A DNA stretch of 64,000 bases from Acidimicrobium ferrooxidans DSM 10331 (GCF_000023265.1 NC_013124.1:2094158-2158157); one strand, 5' to 3'. Numbered from the stretch's first letter, positions 36,639 to 45,185 are shown. The notes: generated by a model not told the origin, from the letters alone. A program made the numbers and translations.

Positions 36639-38147
36639 GTGGGAACACGGCCAACCACCGTCTGGATCCTCGGCGACCAACTCAACCGATCGATCTCGTC
36701 ACTCGAGGGGGCAGACCCGTCGTCGACGGTCGTGCTGTTCGTCGTCAGCCGAGCCAAGCTGGCCGCCCGCCCATGGCATCGCCAGCGTCTGCACGCCATC
36801 CTCGCGGGGATGGCGCGGTTCGCAGCCGAGCTGAGAGCCGAGGGATTCCGTGTCGACGAGCGAGAGGCCGACACGTTCACCGAGGGTCTCGCGGCCCACC
36901 GCGCCTCCTATCGACCTGAGACCGTGCGCATGATGGCGCCGGAGTCGTTCGCTGGCGAGGCGCTGGCTCGCCGGCTTGGGGTCGAACTCGTTGCATCCAA
37001 CCTCTTCCTGACGACGCGCGAGGAGTTCGGCGAGTGGATCGCTCAGACCCTTGAGCGTGGGCGTCGCCCACGCATGGAGGAGTTCTACCGCTGGCAGCGT
37101 CGGCGCCTCGGCATCCTCATGGACGAAGACGGACCCGCCGGAGGCCGCTGGAACTTCGACTCGGAGAACCGACTGCCTCCGCCACGAGCCCCGGTTGCAT
37201 GGCCCACGGTGATCGTCGATCAGCTCGATCAGCTCGATGTGCGTATCGTGGCCTCACTGCCGGATCAAGCTGTCGGAGACCCACCCCAGGGTTGGTGGCC
37301 GACCAATCGGGTCGGAGCACTGCGACGCCTGCGCGCCTTCATCGACGAGGGACTTAGTCGCTTCGGACCGTACGAGGACGCCATGTTGGCTGACGAACCG
37401 CGCCTCGCGCACTCCATGCTCTCCGTCGCCCTGAATCTCGGCCTCCTCCACCCGCACGAGGTTGTCGAGGCTGTCGAACGCGCCTTTCGGGACGGTCGCG
37501 TCGGACTCTCGTCCGCCGAGGGCTTCCTGCGCCAGGTGATCGGGTGGCGTGAGTACGTGCGTGGGTTCTATTGGTGGCAGGGCCCCACGTATCGGAGTCA
37601 GAACGCACTCGGTGCTGAGCGACCATTGCCGCCAGCGCTGGCCACCGGACGAACCAGGATGCGCTGCGTGCGAACGACGCTCGAAGGGGTCGAGCGCCAT
37701 GGCTGGGTCCACCACATCCAACGACTCATGGTGCTGGCGAACCTCGGCACCCTCACCGGCGTCCAGCCGGCCGCGATGCTCGACTGGATGTGGGAGCGCT
37801 TCGTCGACGGAGCGGAGTGGGTCATGGTGCCGAACGTGATCGGAATGGGCCTCTGGGCCGACGGCGGCGTCATGGCAACGAAGCCCTACGTCGCGGGAGG
37901 TGCGTACCTGCGACGTATGAGCGACTACTGCCGATCCTGTGAGTACGACCCTCGTCAGCGCACGGGAGATCGCGCATGCCCCTTCACGACGCTGTATTGG
38001 TGGTTTCTCGACCGACACCGTGAACGCTTTGCTCACCATCCGCGCATGGCCCCGCTCCTGCACAACCTCGATCGACTCGGTGACCTCACTGCGATCCGAG
38101 AGCGTGCCCGGCAGATCCTCGAACTCCTCGACGCGGGCCTCGCCTGA
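36639..38147 (+). CDS. Fe-S bacterial cryptochrome / (6-4) photolyase (PhrB-type)
   Basis: 502 aa, GTG start giving the expected N-terminus TTVWILGDQLNR. An N-terminal alpha/beta domain and a helical FAD domain (LGLLHPHEVVEAVERAFRDG, GFLRQVIGWREYVRGFYWW, WVHHIQRLMVLANLGTLTG). Four cysteines spaced as in FeS-BCP proteins bind a 4Fe-4S cluster: RMRCVRT, then DYCRSCEYDP and RACPFTTLYW. Repairs (6-4) photoproducts with light energy. The DUF2256 partner next door is the usual companion of this family. Confidence 0.92.
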   Translation: MGTRPTTVWILGDQLNRSISSLEGADPSSTVVLFVVSRAKLAARPWHRQRLHAILAGMARFAAELRAEGFRVDEREADTFTEGLAAHRASYRPETVRMMAPESFAGEALARRLGVELVASNLFLTTREEFGEWIAQTLERGRRPRMEEFYRWQRRRLGILMDEDGPAGGRWNFDSENRLPPPRAPVAWPTVIVDQLDQLDVRIVASLPDQAVGDPPQGWWPTNRVGALRRLRAFIDEGLSRFGPYEDAMLADEPRLAHSMLSVALNLGLLHPHEVVEAVERAFRDGRVGLSSAEGFLRQVIGWREYVRGFYWWQGPTYRSQNALGAERPLPPALATGRTRMRCVRTTLEGVERHGWVHHIQRLMVLANLGTLTGVQPAAMLDWMWERFVDGAEWVMVPNVIGMGLWADGGVMATKPYVAGGAYLRRMSDYCRSCEYDPRQRTGDRACPFTTLYWWFLDRHRERFAHHPRMAPLLHNLDRLGDLTAIRERARQILELLDAGLA

Positions 38148-38504
38148 TGTGCCCGAGCCCGACTGGTTCTTCGAGTCGATCGTCAACGTACGACCGTCAC
38201 GGGCGATGTGACTCCGGACATTGGATGAGAACACCGATGCCGGAGACGTGTCGCCACCCTCGATGGCATCCTCGCCGAGCGAGGAGCCCCAGGCTTCCGC
38301 CGAGTCGGCAACGGCCCGGAGTCCGTGGCAGCTTCCGTGGCCAGCTGGGCAGCCGAACTCGCGGTGACCTCGTGATTCACGGATCCGGGCTCCCCGCGGC
38401 GGTAACGGTCCGGGTTCAACCGGTCGTTGCAACACCCCCGATGACGCAGGTGCATGTGCAACCAAACAGGAACCAGGCTCCTCCGGGAGCGAGGCGACAG
38501 TGGG
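38148..38504. other. Gene-free region after the photolyase
   Basis: Only shadow ORFs. It leads into transposase relics. Confidence 0.4.
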
Positions 38505-38640
38505 CGGCCGATCGTGCCCTGCGGCCGCCGATGCGCTCCCCAGGGCGGCCAGACCCACCACGGATGCTCCAGTAGGCCTTCTGGCAGCTCATCGCCACGG
38601 GGATCTCGACCGCGGACGCCTGCGAGCGCGTGGGCTCGCG
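38505..38640 (+). pseudogene. IS30-family transposase N-terminal relic
   Basis: The plus frame reads ADRALRPPMRSPGRPDPP, an in-frame TAG at 38573-38575, then AFWQLIATGISTADACERVG. This is the typical start of IS30 transposases (an SPGRP stretch followed by FW-LIA-G-ST--A---GVS). No further IS30 domain can be followed, so only a fragment is left. Confidence 0.6.
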
Positions 38641-38901
38641 CGTGCTACGCCAACCTGTGCTCCCATGCCCGCTACGGAGCCTCCCGAGCGGTCATCACCA
38701 CCGTCCACAACGACCGCTGGCGGAGAGACGGCCGACCCCGAGCCTCGTCGGCTCGACCGGCGGCAGAAGTTCGAGTCTCACACCGAGACTTGATCCAGAC
38801 ACGCGACATCCGTCGTCAATGGAGCTGACGACTTCTCACTCGAACCTGCCTGAACTGCGGGAACGGATCAATGCGTTCGCCCGCACCGACAGGAGCCACC
38901 A

Positions 38902-38967
38902 TCAGACCCGGATCACCTCGAGGCCCGGAACGGCGTCGTAGTCGCGGTCTTGAGTGACGACCGGGAT
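38902..38967 (-). pseudogene. vapC: vapC 3' fragment, separated from its 5' part by IS3-family insertion
   Basis: Encodes PVVTQDRDYDAVPGLEVIRV and a stop, the expected C-terminus of a PIN-domain toxin with its last acidic active-site residue. Joining it to 40217-40534 by removing the insertion element and one copy of the GGAT target duplication restores one continuous frame of 127 codons. Confidence 0.85.
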
Positions 38968-39806
38968 TGAGGGGACCCCAAGAGTTGAGCCACCCGCTTT
39001 GCGAGTTGATGTGCTTGTCGGTGGAGCCAGGCCTCGACGAACTCGACCGGAGTGAGCCAGCCGTGTGCGCTGTGGGGCCTGTTCATGTTGTAGTCGATCC
39101 TCCAGTCCTCGGTTAGGACCTGGGCTTCGAGGAGGCTGTCGAACTGCTGGCCGTTGAGGTGCTCGTCGCGCATCCGGCCGTTGAAGCTCTCGATCCAGGC
39201 GTTCTGCCAGGGGCTGCCGGGATCGATGAAGACGGTCCCGGTACCGTTGAACCGGCACCAGTCAGCCACGGCGTGGGCGATGAACTCCGGGCCGTTGTCG
39301 AAGCGGACGTAGACTGGGGCGCTGCGACCTGCGGCCAGGCGGTCCAGGCATCTGACCACCCCGTCGGCGTCGATCGAACGCTCGACGTCACAGGCGAGGG
39401 CTTCGCGGGTGAACTCGTCCACGACGTTCAAGAAGTTCAAGAACTTGAGCATCCTCCCGTCCGACGTCTGGTCGAACTGGAAGTCCATGGCCCAGATCAC
39501 GTTGGGCCGGATCGGGCACATCGCCCCGACGGGCTTGCCGATCCCCCGCAGGGGCTTCTTGCGCTTTCTGTAGGGCACACGCAGGCCTTCGGCGATCCAG
39601 AGGCGGTGGATGCGCTTGTGGTTGGCCCGCCAGCCCGCCTTCTTCGCCTCGACGGCGGCCCGCCGCCAGCCCCAGCGCGGACGGCGCCGGGCAAAGTCAC
39701 GCAGCCACGCCCGCAGTGCCAGCTCGTCGTCGGAGGGGATGGGGGGCTTGAGGCGCTGAGTCGAGCGGGGCTGGCCGACGACCCGGCACGCCCGGCGTTC
39801 GGTCAC
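38913..39806 (-). CDS. IS3-family transposase OrfB (DDE integrase)
   Basis: 297 aa, GTG start. DDE catalytic residues are visible in WAMDFQFDQ, RFDNGPEFIA and WIESFNGRMRDEHLN, within an rve integrase core and a C-terminal NRPHSAHGWLTP motif. There is an in-frame TAG just upstream of the GTG, so OrfB is translated on its own, not as an OrfA-OrfB frameshift product. The reading frame has no stop inside the element: the last ~17 residues are encoded by host vapC DNA, so the C-terminus depends on the insertion site. Confidence 0.88.
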   Translation of the reverse strand: MTERRACRVVGQPRSTQRLKPPIPSDDELALRAWLRDFARRRPRWGWRRAAVEAKKAGWRANHKRIHRLWIAEGLRVPYRKRKKPLRGIGKPVGAMCPIRPNVIWAMDFQFDQTSDGRMLKFLNFLNVVDEFTREALACDVERSIDADGVVRCLDRLAAGRSAPVYVRFDNGPEFIAHAVADWCRFNGTGTVFIDPGSPWQNAWIESFNGRMRDEHLNGQQFDSLLEAQVLTEDWRIDYNMNRPHSAHGWLTPVEFVEAWLHRQAHQLAKRVAQLLGSPQSRSSLKTATTTPFRASR

Positions 39807-40212
39807 CCCGAACTACTCTCGGAGGGCCACCACGGCCCGCCAGCGGCAGTCCGGGGTCAGAAGTTTCCCCGGTTCAGCTCCTTCAACATGTCGATGTCGA
39901 GGGCCTGGTCGGCCACGATCTTCTTGAGACGCGTGTTCTCCTTCTCGAGCTCCTTCAGCCGCTTGACGTCATCCGCCTTCATGCCGCCGTACTGGTTGCG
40001 CCAACGGTGCCAGGTCGACTCGGTGATCTCCAGGTGGCGGGCCACCTCCTCGATCGACTGGCCCTGGCCGAGGAGCTTCTCGCCCTCAGCCAGCTTCCGG
40101 ATGATCTGCTCGGTCGTGTGCCGGCGTCTCTTCATCGTGTGCTGTCCTCCTTCCCCACATCGTGGGGCTTGGACTCGCACAACGGGTGGAGCAGCCTACG
40201 GGGACCCGGCCA
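38968..40212. mobile_element. Complete IS3-family insertion sequence (1245 bp)
   Basis: Begins TGAGGGGACC and ends CCGGCCA (TG...CA termini) with imperfect ~40-bp terminal inverted repeats (CCACCCG and TGCGAGT are exact in both ends). Flanked by the 4-bp direct repeat GGAT (38964-38967 and 40213-40216). Carries orfA and orfB on the minus strand. Inserted in vapC. Confidence 0.9.
39857..40135 (-). CDS. IS3-family transposase OrfA
   Basis: 92 aa from the ATG at 40135 (GGAAGGAGG upstream). N-terminal helix-turn-helix (HTTEQIIRKLAEGEKLLGQG and EVARHLEITESTWHRWRNQY) and a C-terminal leucine zipper (KRLKELEKENTRLKKIVADQ). Binds the element ends. Confidence 0.88.
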   Translation of the reverse strand: MKRRRHTTEQIIRKLAEGEKLLGQGQSIEEVARHLEITESTWHRWRNQYGGMKADDVKRLKELEKENTRLKKIVADQALDIDMLKELNRGNF

Positions 40213-40534
40213 GGATCCCTTCGACCATCGCGGTTGCCGCAACAAGCACGTCGAGTATCGGGACCCGGCGGCGCTCAGCGTGCAGCACGGCGGCCACACG
40301 GGCAAACTGACGCGCCACCTCGGCGTCCACCGGTAGCGGATCCCACGTCGACTCCACGGCTGAAAGCGTCGCCACTCGCGCCGGTCGATCATCGTCATTC
40401 GCCATGAGCACGCCGAGCGTCAGTTCGGCCACCGTCACCACCGACACCTCTGTGTCGGTCACCCCTTCCATCGCGCCCAGGGGTCGACCCGACTCAGTGG
40501 CGACGAAGAACGAGGTGTCGAGCAGTGCCCTCAT
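40196..40534 (-). pseudogene. vapC: vapC 5' part (PIN-domain toxin disrupted by the IS element)
   Basis: The truncated frame encodes 112 aa, the last five from IS sequence. PIN residues present: the Asp in LLDTSFFVA, the Glu in TVAELTLGVL and the Asp in ILDVLVAAT; the final Asp lies in the separated 3' fragment. Known PIN toxins need all acidic residues for RNase activity, so the toxin is presumably dead. ATGA overlap with its antitoxin gene. Confidence 0.85.
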
Positions 40535-40776
40535 AGATCGTCGGTCGTGTCGGACAGCAGACTCCGCACCTCCCTCAGGAGCCCGCGGTCGGCCGGGTGG
40601 CGAGACGCAATTGCGACCGCCTCGGTCGCCGACACCGTCCGGCGACGGCGCAAGGGCACGATCTCGGCGACCGGTCGCCGGTCAACCGTGACCGTCAACC
40701 TCTCGCCGCTCTCGACCCGGCGGATCACCTCGCTGACCGTGTTCCCCAGGTCCCGCACCGAAATAGAACCACTCAC
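40531..40776 (-). CDS. Phd/YefM-type antitoxin
   Basis: 81 aa from the second GTG at 40776; the first possible GTG (40803) would start within the operator repeats. SISVRDLGNTVSEVIRRVES and RLTVTVDRRPVAEIVPLRRR are typical of the prevent-host-death DNA-binding domain; the C-terminal half is the toxin-wrapping tail. It remains intact although its toxin gene is broken. Coupled to vapC by a 4-bp overlap. Confidence 0.85.
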   Translation of the reverse strand: MSGSISVRDLGNTVSEVIRRVESGERLTVTVDRRPVAEIVPLRRRRTVSATEAVAIASRHPADRGLLREVRSLLSDTTDDL

Positions 40777-40779
40777 GTC

Positions 40780-40801
40780 GCTACATGTAGCACATGTAGC
40801 C
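40780..40801. promoter_or_regulatory. Antitoxin operator repeats
   Basis: GCTACATGT occurs twice in tandem on the minus strand, forming the palindromes CTACATGTAG and ACATGT just upstream of the antitoxin start; expected for TA autoregulation. Confidence 0.6.
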
Positions 40802-40815
40802 ACAAGTGACCCGCG

Positions 40816-40888
40816 TGGAGACGAGGGGACTCGAACCCCTGACCTCCTGCGTGCAAAGCAGGCGCTCTTCCAGCTGAGCTACGCCCCC
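40816..40888 (-). tRNA. tRNA-Ala (anticodon TGC)
   Basis: 73-nt cloverleaf with acceptor GGGGGCG, D-arm TAGCTCAGCTGG, anticodon arm CCTGCTTTGCACGCAGG (anticodon TGC) and T-arm GGGGTTCGAGTCCCC. CCA is not encoded. Confidence 0.97.
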
Positions 40889-41121
40889 AAGGCTTCGCTC
40901 ATGCTAATGGATCGTGCTCGGACCACCAGTGGTCCAGGCCCTTCTGCACCATCAGCGACGTCCCGGACCAAGCAACCGCAGGCTCACAGGCTGCACGGCT
41001 GGACCACGACTGGTCACCAGTCGGACGCGCTCGAAAACGTGTAAGACCACGGCATTCGCCGCCGCACCATCGAGACTCTACGTCTGTGCCAGCCCCGAGC
41101 GGGGCCGGCACAGACGCCACG

Positions 41122-41208
41122 CGGAGGGAGTGGGATTCGAACCCACGGTACCCTTGCGGGTACAGCGGTTTTCGAGACCGCCCGATTCGGCCACTCTCGC
41201 ATCCCTCC
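41122..41208 (-). tRNA. tRNA-Ser (anticodon CGA)
   Basis: 87 nt with the long variable arm of class II tRNAs (TGTACCCGCAAGGGTACC). Anticodon arm GCGGTCTCGAAAACCGC, anticodon CGA. Acceptor GGAGGGA / TCCCTCC. Confidence 0.95.
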
Positions 41209-41245
41209 CCGCCCAACGACCGAAGTCGCCGAACGCAAGCAGAGT

Positions 41246-41716
41246 CTACGGCACGACGCCTGGGCGCCGCTCCGAGAAGAAACGGCGAAGGAGCAAAGCA
41301 GCTCGTTCGGCATCGACCCCGCCGACGATCTCGAGCTCGTGGTTCAGCCGCGGATCGGCGGCGATGTTCATGAGCGACCCGCATGCACCCGCCTTTGGAT
41401 CCCAAGCCGCAAAGACGACGCGTCGGGCACGGGCGAGCACCAGCGCCCCGGCACACATCGCACACGGCTCCAGAGTGACGTACACGTCCGCACCGAGGAC
41501 ATAGCCGTCGCCGGCATCGGCGAGCGCATCCGACAGCGCAAGCAGTTCCGCGTGCGCAAGGCTGGAGCGCCGCTCGATCGTCTCGTTGTGACGCGCGCCG
41601 AGCACGCGACCACTGCGGACCACCACGGCCCCCACCGGAACCTCAGCCGTCCGCGCAGCATCCTCGGCCAGACCGAAGGCGACGTCAAGCCACCGACGGT
41701 CGTCAGCGCTGAGCAT
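41246..41716 (-). CDS. tadA: tRNA-specific adenosine deaminase (A34 to I)
   Basis: 156 aa from the ATG at 41716 (MLSADDRRW). Zinc deaminase motifs: His and catalytic Glu in AHAEL, and the metal cysteines in LEPCAMCAGAL. Makes inosine-34 in tRNA-Arg(ACG); the substrate tRNA-Arg(ACG) gene lies under 500 bp away. Start overlaps the end of cutA by 14 bp. Confidence 0.9.
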   Translation of the reverse strand: MLSADDRRWLDVAFGLAEDAARTAEVPVGAVVVRSGRVLGARHNETIERRSSLAHAELLALSDALADAGDGYVLGADVYVTLEPCAMCAGALVLARARRVVFAAWDPKAGACGSLMNIAADPRLNHELEIVGGVDAERAALLLRRFFSERRPGVVP

Positions 41717-42086
41717 CGACGTCAGGGGGTGCGACGCGCTTGGACGCGTCGACCGGTCGAGTCTGTCGCTTGGCGATGGTCGTGACCACCCATTCGGCAT
41801 ACGGATCGTGCGGGAGCGCGACAGAGCGAACCAGCACCTCCGGGACGTCGTACGGGTGGGCAGACGCGATGAGCTTCGTCAGACGGAGCACATGCTCAGG
41901 GAGTGACAAGGCCCGCACCTCGACCTCGTCCTCGGTGTGCCAGTCGCCCTGCCAGTAGTAGGTCGAGCGGACCCCATCGGTACGCTTGACGCAGGCACAC
42001 AGGCCGGATTCGACGAGCGCGTCCACCAGCGCCGCTGCGTGCTCGTCACTTGCGAGGGTGGTGACAATCTCGACTGCGTCGATCAC
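41703..42086 (-). CDS. cutA: CutA-like divalent cation tolerance protein
   Basis: 127 aa from the GTG at 42086, preceded by GGAGGGGC; the frame extends upstream through the tRNA-Arg gene, which is not coding. Typical CutA sequence: IVTTLASDEHAAALVDALVE, CACVKRTDGVRSTYYWQGDW and EEVE-like VEVRALSLPEHV. A small trimeric PII-like protein linked to copper tolerance. Followed by tadA with overlap. Confidence 0.88.
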   Translation of the reverse strand: MIDAVEIVTTLASDEHAAALVDALVESGLCACVKRTDGVRSTYYWQGDWHTEDEVEVRALSLPEHVLRLTKLIASAHPYDVPEVLVRSVALPHDPYAEWVVTTIAKRQTRPVDASKRVAPPDVDAQR

Positions 42087-42131
42087 TAGCCCCTCCGCTC
42101 GGTCCCCGCCACTATAGTGATCTGCGCTTGT

Positions 42132-42207
42132 GCGCTCGTAGCTCAACGGATAGAGCATCTGACTACGGATCAGAAGGTTGGGGGTTCGAATCCCTCCGAG
42201 CGCGCCA
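42132..42207 (+). tRNA. tRNA-Arg (anticodon ACG)
   Basis: Acceptor GCGCTCG / CGAGCGC, anticodon arm TCTGACTACGGATCAGA with anticodon ACG, T-arm GGGGGTTCGAATCCCTC; CCA is encoded at 42205-42207. The A34 needs TadA for wobble decoding. Confidence 0.97.
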
Positions 42208-43137
42208 CAAAGCTCCTGGTAAGAGGGTTGACGGCACGTGGACTGGGCGTGGTTCCCGCTCGCGAAGTCAACGGCAGGCCCAGGCATCGTGACACCGGTC
42301 GGCGCACTCCGCTCTGACTCGGCGTCCTACCACCGAAGGGTGCTTCTGTCAGGTCGCCGCGCCGGAACATCGGCATCTGGTCCTGGAACAGGTGCAGATT
42401 GCTCTGGAACGTCGTTCCTAGCTTGATCCTCGAAGGTTGATCGCGACGTGGTCGGCTTGTGGGAGTGTGGTTACTCCCTCGGCGTCCAGGGCCATTGGTC
42501 GATGTAGGTGGGGATCTCGATCGAGCTGCGCCCATAGCGCGAACTCTCGAGGATCGCGCAGCTACGATCCGCTGTCATTGTGAGCGACGTCCGAAGGGCT
42601 TGGCTGATCAATCGGCGCCCGGTCGAGCATCTCGGTGTCGAGCTTTCGGGCCCGACTGCGACGGATCGTTGCTGCAGATCTGCTCCTGAAGCCTGATTCA
42701 CCGGACAGACGGAGGACGACGGGCACGATCGCTCGGCACCCGGAGCGGCCGCCGTGGAGCTCGGCGGACTCCCTAGACGGTCGGGATGCGACGACGGATT
42801 CGAAGGTTGGGGGTTCAGATTCCTCCGAACTCGCATCGCCGTCCAGCTGAGGGGGCTTAGAACCTGCAGGCACCCTGCCGATCACGTGCCTCGTACGCTT
42901 GCTTCGTTCGCCTGGCCAAGCGAGAACACGGGCTCCGGCCGATGCCGGAGTCCGCACCAGTGGCCTCCTCCCTTCGAATGGCACTGGTGCGACCCCGCGT
43001 CACTCGAGCCCGAAGAGTGAACCGGTGAGCGTTGCGGCCCGCCGCGCGCGTCATCAGCGACCAGCCTCACCATGCCGGTCGGCAGGTTTGGAGCAGGTCC
43101 CAGTGTGAGAGACCATGCCCGCCCCGGTGCCACCGTA
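42208..43137. other. Gene-poor scar region with a decayed tRNA-Arg 3' copy
   Basis: No convincing gene in about 930 bp. At 42795-42836 lies a partial copy of the tRNA-Arg 3' half (33 of 42 positions match 42166-42207, including a 15-nt exact block GAAGGTTGGGGGTTC). The 629-bp spacing from the tRNA suggests remnants of an element that integrated at the tRNA and later decayed. Reverse-strand frames at 42471-42560 give a protein-like end (SIEIPTYIDQWPWTPRE) I do not recognise. Confidence 0.5.
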
Positions 43138-43500
43138 CTACGTCGAAATATCGGGATAGGGAAGCCGGACGTGCGAGAGGCGCCGTGCGTACTCTCGCTG
43201 GAAACCGAGAGGCTCCTCGTAGTCGTGCTCGAACAGGGCGATGAACAGGGTCAAGGTGAGGAAGTGGTGGGCACCCAATTCGAAGAGCCGCACGTAGTCG
43301 TGCGTGGCCAGGGCCTCTCGCTCCTCATCACTGAAGCCCAGCCAGGTGGTCGCCTCCCCACTGTGGAGGTTGAGGACGCGATTGGCCCGCTCGCGCTCCC
43401 ACCACTCGACCGTTCCCCGCGGATCCACGCGATAGCGCGCGACGAGTTCGGGATCGCGATCGACCGTGTAGAGAAACTTGTCTACGAGATAGCGGCTCAC
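43138..43500 (-). CDS. Extradiol dioxygenase small subunit, LigA-like
   Basis: 120 aa, GTG start overlapping the LigB-like TGA. LigA-type helical protein: KFLYTVDRDPELVARYRVDP, LTDEE-like FSDEEREALATHDYVRLFEL and GAHHFLTLTLFIALF match the alpha subunit of protocatechuate 4,5-dioxygenase and gallate dioxygenase relatives, which caps the catalytic subunit. Last gene of the four-gene catabolic operon. Confidence 0.85.
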   Translation of the reverse strand: MSRYLVDKFLYTVDRDPELVARYRVDPRGTVEWWERERANRVLNLHSGEATTWLGFSDEEREALATHDYVRLFELGAHHFLTLTLFIALFEHDYEEPLGFQREYARRLSHVRLPYPDIST

Positions 43501-44363
43501 GCCTCCCCCCTCCTCGGATACCAGGTGAAATATGCCTCCATCGTGTGGAACAGGTCGAGGTTGTCGACGTAATCGGCTCGCACACCCTGACCGACGACGC
43601 CCATCATGAGCAGGAAGTCCATGAATCCGTGCGTGGCGTTGCCCGGCAGCCAGAGACTCTCGAGACTGACCTCTGCCAGAGCCCCATCGATGTCAGCGTT
43701 CGCGATCCACTGGATCGCCTTCTGATCGAAATCTGGGTCCGGCCCGTGCGGACCGAACTGACGCGGTCCGCCCAACTCCAGCGAGAGATGTCCAGTTCCG
43801 ATGATGGCGACGCGCTGGTTGCTCGGCCACTGCTCGACGATGCGCCGGAGCGCCGCTCCCAGCTCGACGAACCGTTTGGGCTGGGGCATCGGCGGCGCGA
43901 AGATGTTCGTGTAGACGGGCACGATGGGCAGGTCGACCTGCGGTCGCAGCGTGATGAGCGCACACGTGATCGAGTGGTCGATGCGGAGCTCGTTCGAGAA
44001 CGCAAGATCAAAGCCCTCGTCGAGTCCCTGTCGAAGGATGTACGCGGCGAGTTCCTCCTGGCCGGACACCCGCATACGTGGGAGTCCGAACTCCCGCTCC
44101 TCGTTGTAGTAGTTCGCGTCGAACACCGGCGCCTTGCCGACCAGGAACTGTGGCATGTTGTCGAGCCACAGTTGGTGAAAGTGGTCAGAGCCGACCATCA
44201 CGAGCACGTCCGGCTCGGCGCGGGTCAACGTCTCTCGGAACGCCTCGATCTTGGCGACCCAGACGTCGGCGAAGTCGGGGCGATCGGCTCCGGTACTCGT
44301 GCTCGCCCTGTAGTAGAACGGGTGGTGCGTCGACGCGATGATCGCACACACATCGGCCATCAT
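43497..44363 (-). CDS. Class III extradiol ring-cleavage dioxygenase catalytic subunit, LigB-like
   Basis: 288 aa. Fe(II) ligand region in ASTHHPFYYRAST (His in the first loop), catalytic acid region VGSDHFHQLWLDN, and a later Glu in the C-terminal half typical of the LigB fold; IGTGHLSLELGG carries the second conserved His. Opens an aromatic or heteroaromatic diol ring by meta cleavage with O2. The substrate is unknown. AAGGGGG ribosome site. Confidence 0.85.
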   Translation of the reverse strand: MMADVCAIIASTHHPFYYRASTSTGADRPDFADVWVAKIEAFRETLTRAEPDVLVMVGSDHFHQLWLDNMPQFLVGKAPVFDANYYNEEREFGLPRMRVSGQEELAAYILRQGLDEGFDLAFSNELRIDHSITCALITLRPQVDLPIVPVYTNIFAPPMPQPKRFVELGAALRRIVEQWPSNQRVAIIGTGHLSLELGGPRQFGPHGPDPDFDQKAIQWIANADIDGALAEVSLESLWLPGNATHGFMDFLLMMGVVGQGVRADYVDNLDLFHTMEAYFTWYPRRGEA

Positions 44364-44381
44364 GCCCCCCTTCGTGTCATG

Positions 44382-45185
44382 CTAGGCAGTCGGATCGCTT
44401 GCGCCTGGGGCGACGTAGCGCGCCCCTCGATCCACCGTGAGGTACACATCCATCGCGATGGGCCGCCGACGCTCCTCGGCAAGATGGCCAAGGATCCCGG
44501 CGGTACGCGCGAGCAGGACCACGCCTCGCGCGAGTTCTCCCTCGATGCCAAGGTCCCAGAGAACGGCCCCGGCTGCACCAGCGCCGTTCAGCGGCAGCCG
44601 GCGACCGAGTATGTCGGCGTGCACTCGTCCGATCGCCTCGAAGAGTGCCACGTGCGGACCCGCGGCGCCCTCGCGTCGCGCCAGTTCCATGAGCACGCCC
44701 GTGCGCGGGTCGCGCTCCTTGTGAACCGGGTGGCCCAACCCCGGGACGTAGCGCCCATCACGGTGGGCGCTCGCGACTGCGTCCCGAGCGATCGCATCGA
44801 AGTCCGACGCGGTCTGCGGTGTCTGCTCGGCACGGGCCAATGCGTCGGCGAGAAAGCGACCGGTATCCTCGGTGACTCCGAGGAACCTGGAGCCCCCACC
44901 GAGGATTCCCGCAGCAAGCGCCCCCTGGATCGACTCCGGCGCGCTCAGGAGCGTCAACCGAGCTGCGATCGCGGTGGGGGTGAAGCCGTGGTCAGCGAGC
45001 GAGACCAAGCACGCCTCGAACACGCGGACCTCGCCAGCGCTGGGTCGCCTGCCGGTCACGAGCCAGAAGGCCAGCTCTCCGAAGCTCACCGAACCCATGA
45101 GCTCGCCCGCGAGGTCAGCCCCGAGCAGGGTGATCGCCTCGGGCGTGGATACGCCAATACTGGTCGGGAACTCGGGCGTGCTCAA
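44382..45185 (-). CDS. Citrate-synthase-like CoA lyase (citryl-CoA lyase type)
   Basis: 267 aa, TTG start overlapping the CoA transferase TGA. Too short for citrate synthase and lacking its small-domain extension; like citryl-CoA lyase it has the catalytic HPVHK motif (GLGHPVHKERDPR) and LNGAGAAGAVL followed by GILGHLAEERRRP. Predicted to cleave or make a C-C bond next to a CoA thioester. With the adjacent CoA transferase it would activate a tricarboxylic ring-cleavage product and split it. Confidence 0.78.
   Translation of the reverse strand: MSTPEFPTSIGVSTPEAITLLGADLAGELMGSVSFGELAFWLVTGRRPSAGEVRVFEACLVSLADHGFTPTAIAARLTLLSAPESIQGALAAGILGGGSRFLGVTEDTGRFLADALARAEQTPQTASDFDAIARDAVASAHRDGRYVPGLGHPVHKERDPRTGVLMELARREGAAGPHVALFEAIGRVHADILGRRLPLNGAGAAGAVLWDLGIEGELARGVVLLARTAGILGHLAEERRRPIAMDVYLTVDRGARYVAPGASDPTA

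Noticed and set aside
38913..39806. OrfA-OrfB -1 frameshift fusion in the IS3 element
   Set aside because: A TAG in the OrfB frame lies just before its GTG and OrfA ends 50 bp upstream, so the fusion cannot be made.
41246..42287. Longer versions of tadA and cutA reaching over tRNA-Arg
   Set aside because: The extension translates tRNA sequence; family lengths fit the shorter starts.
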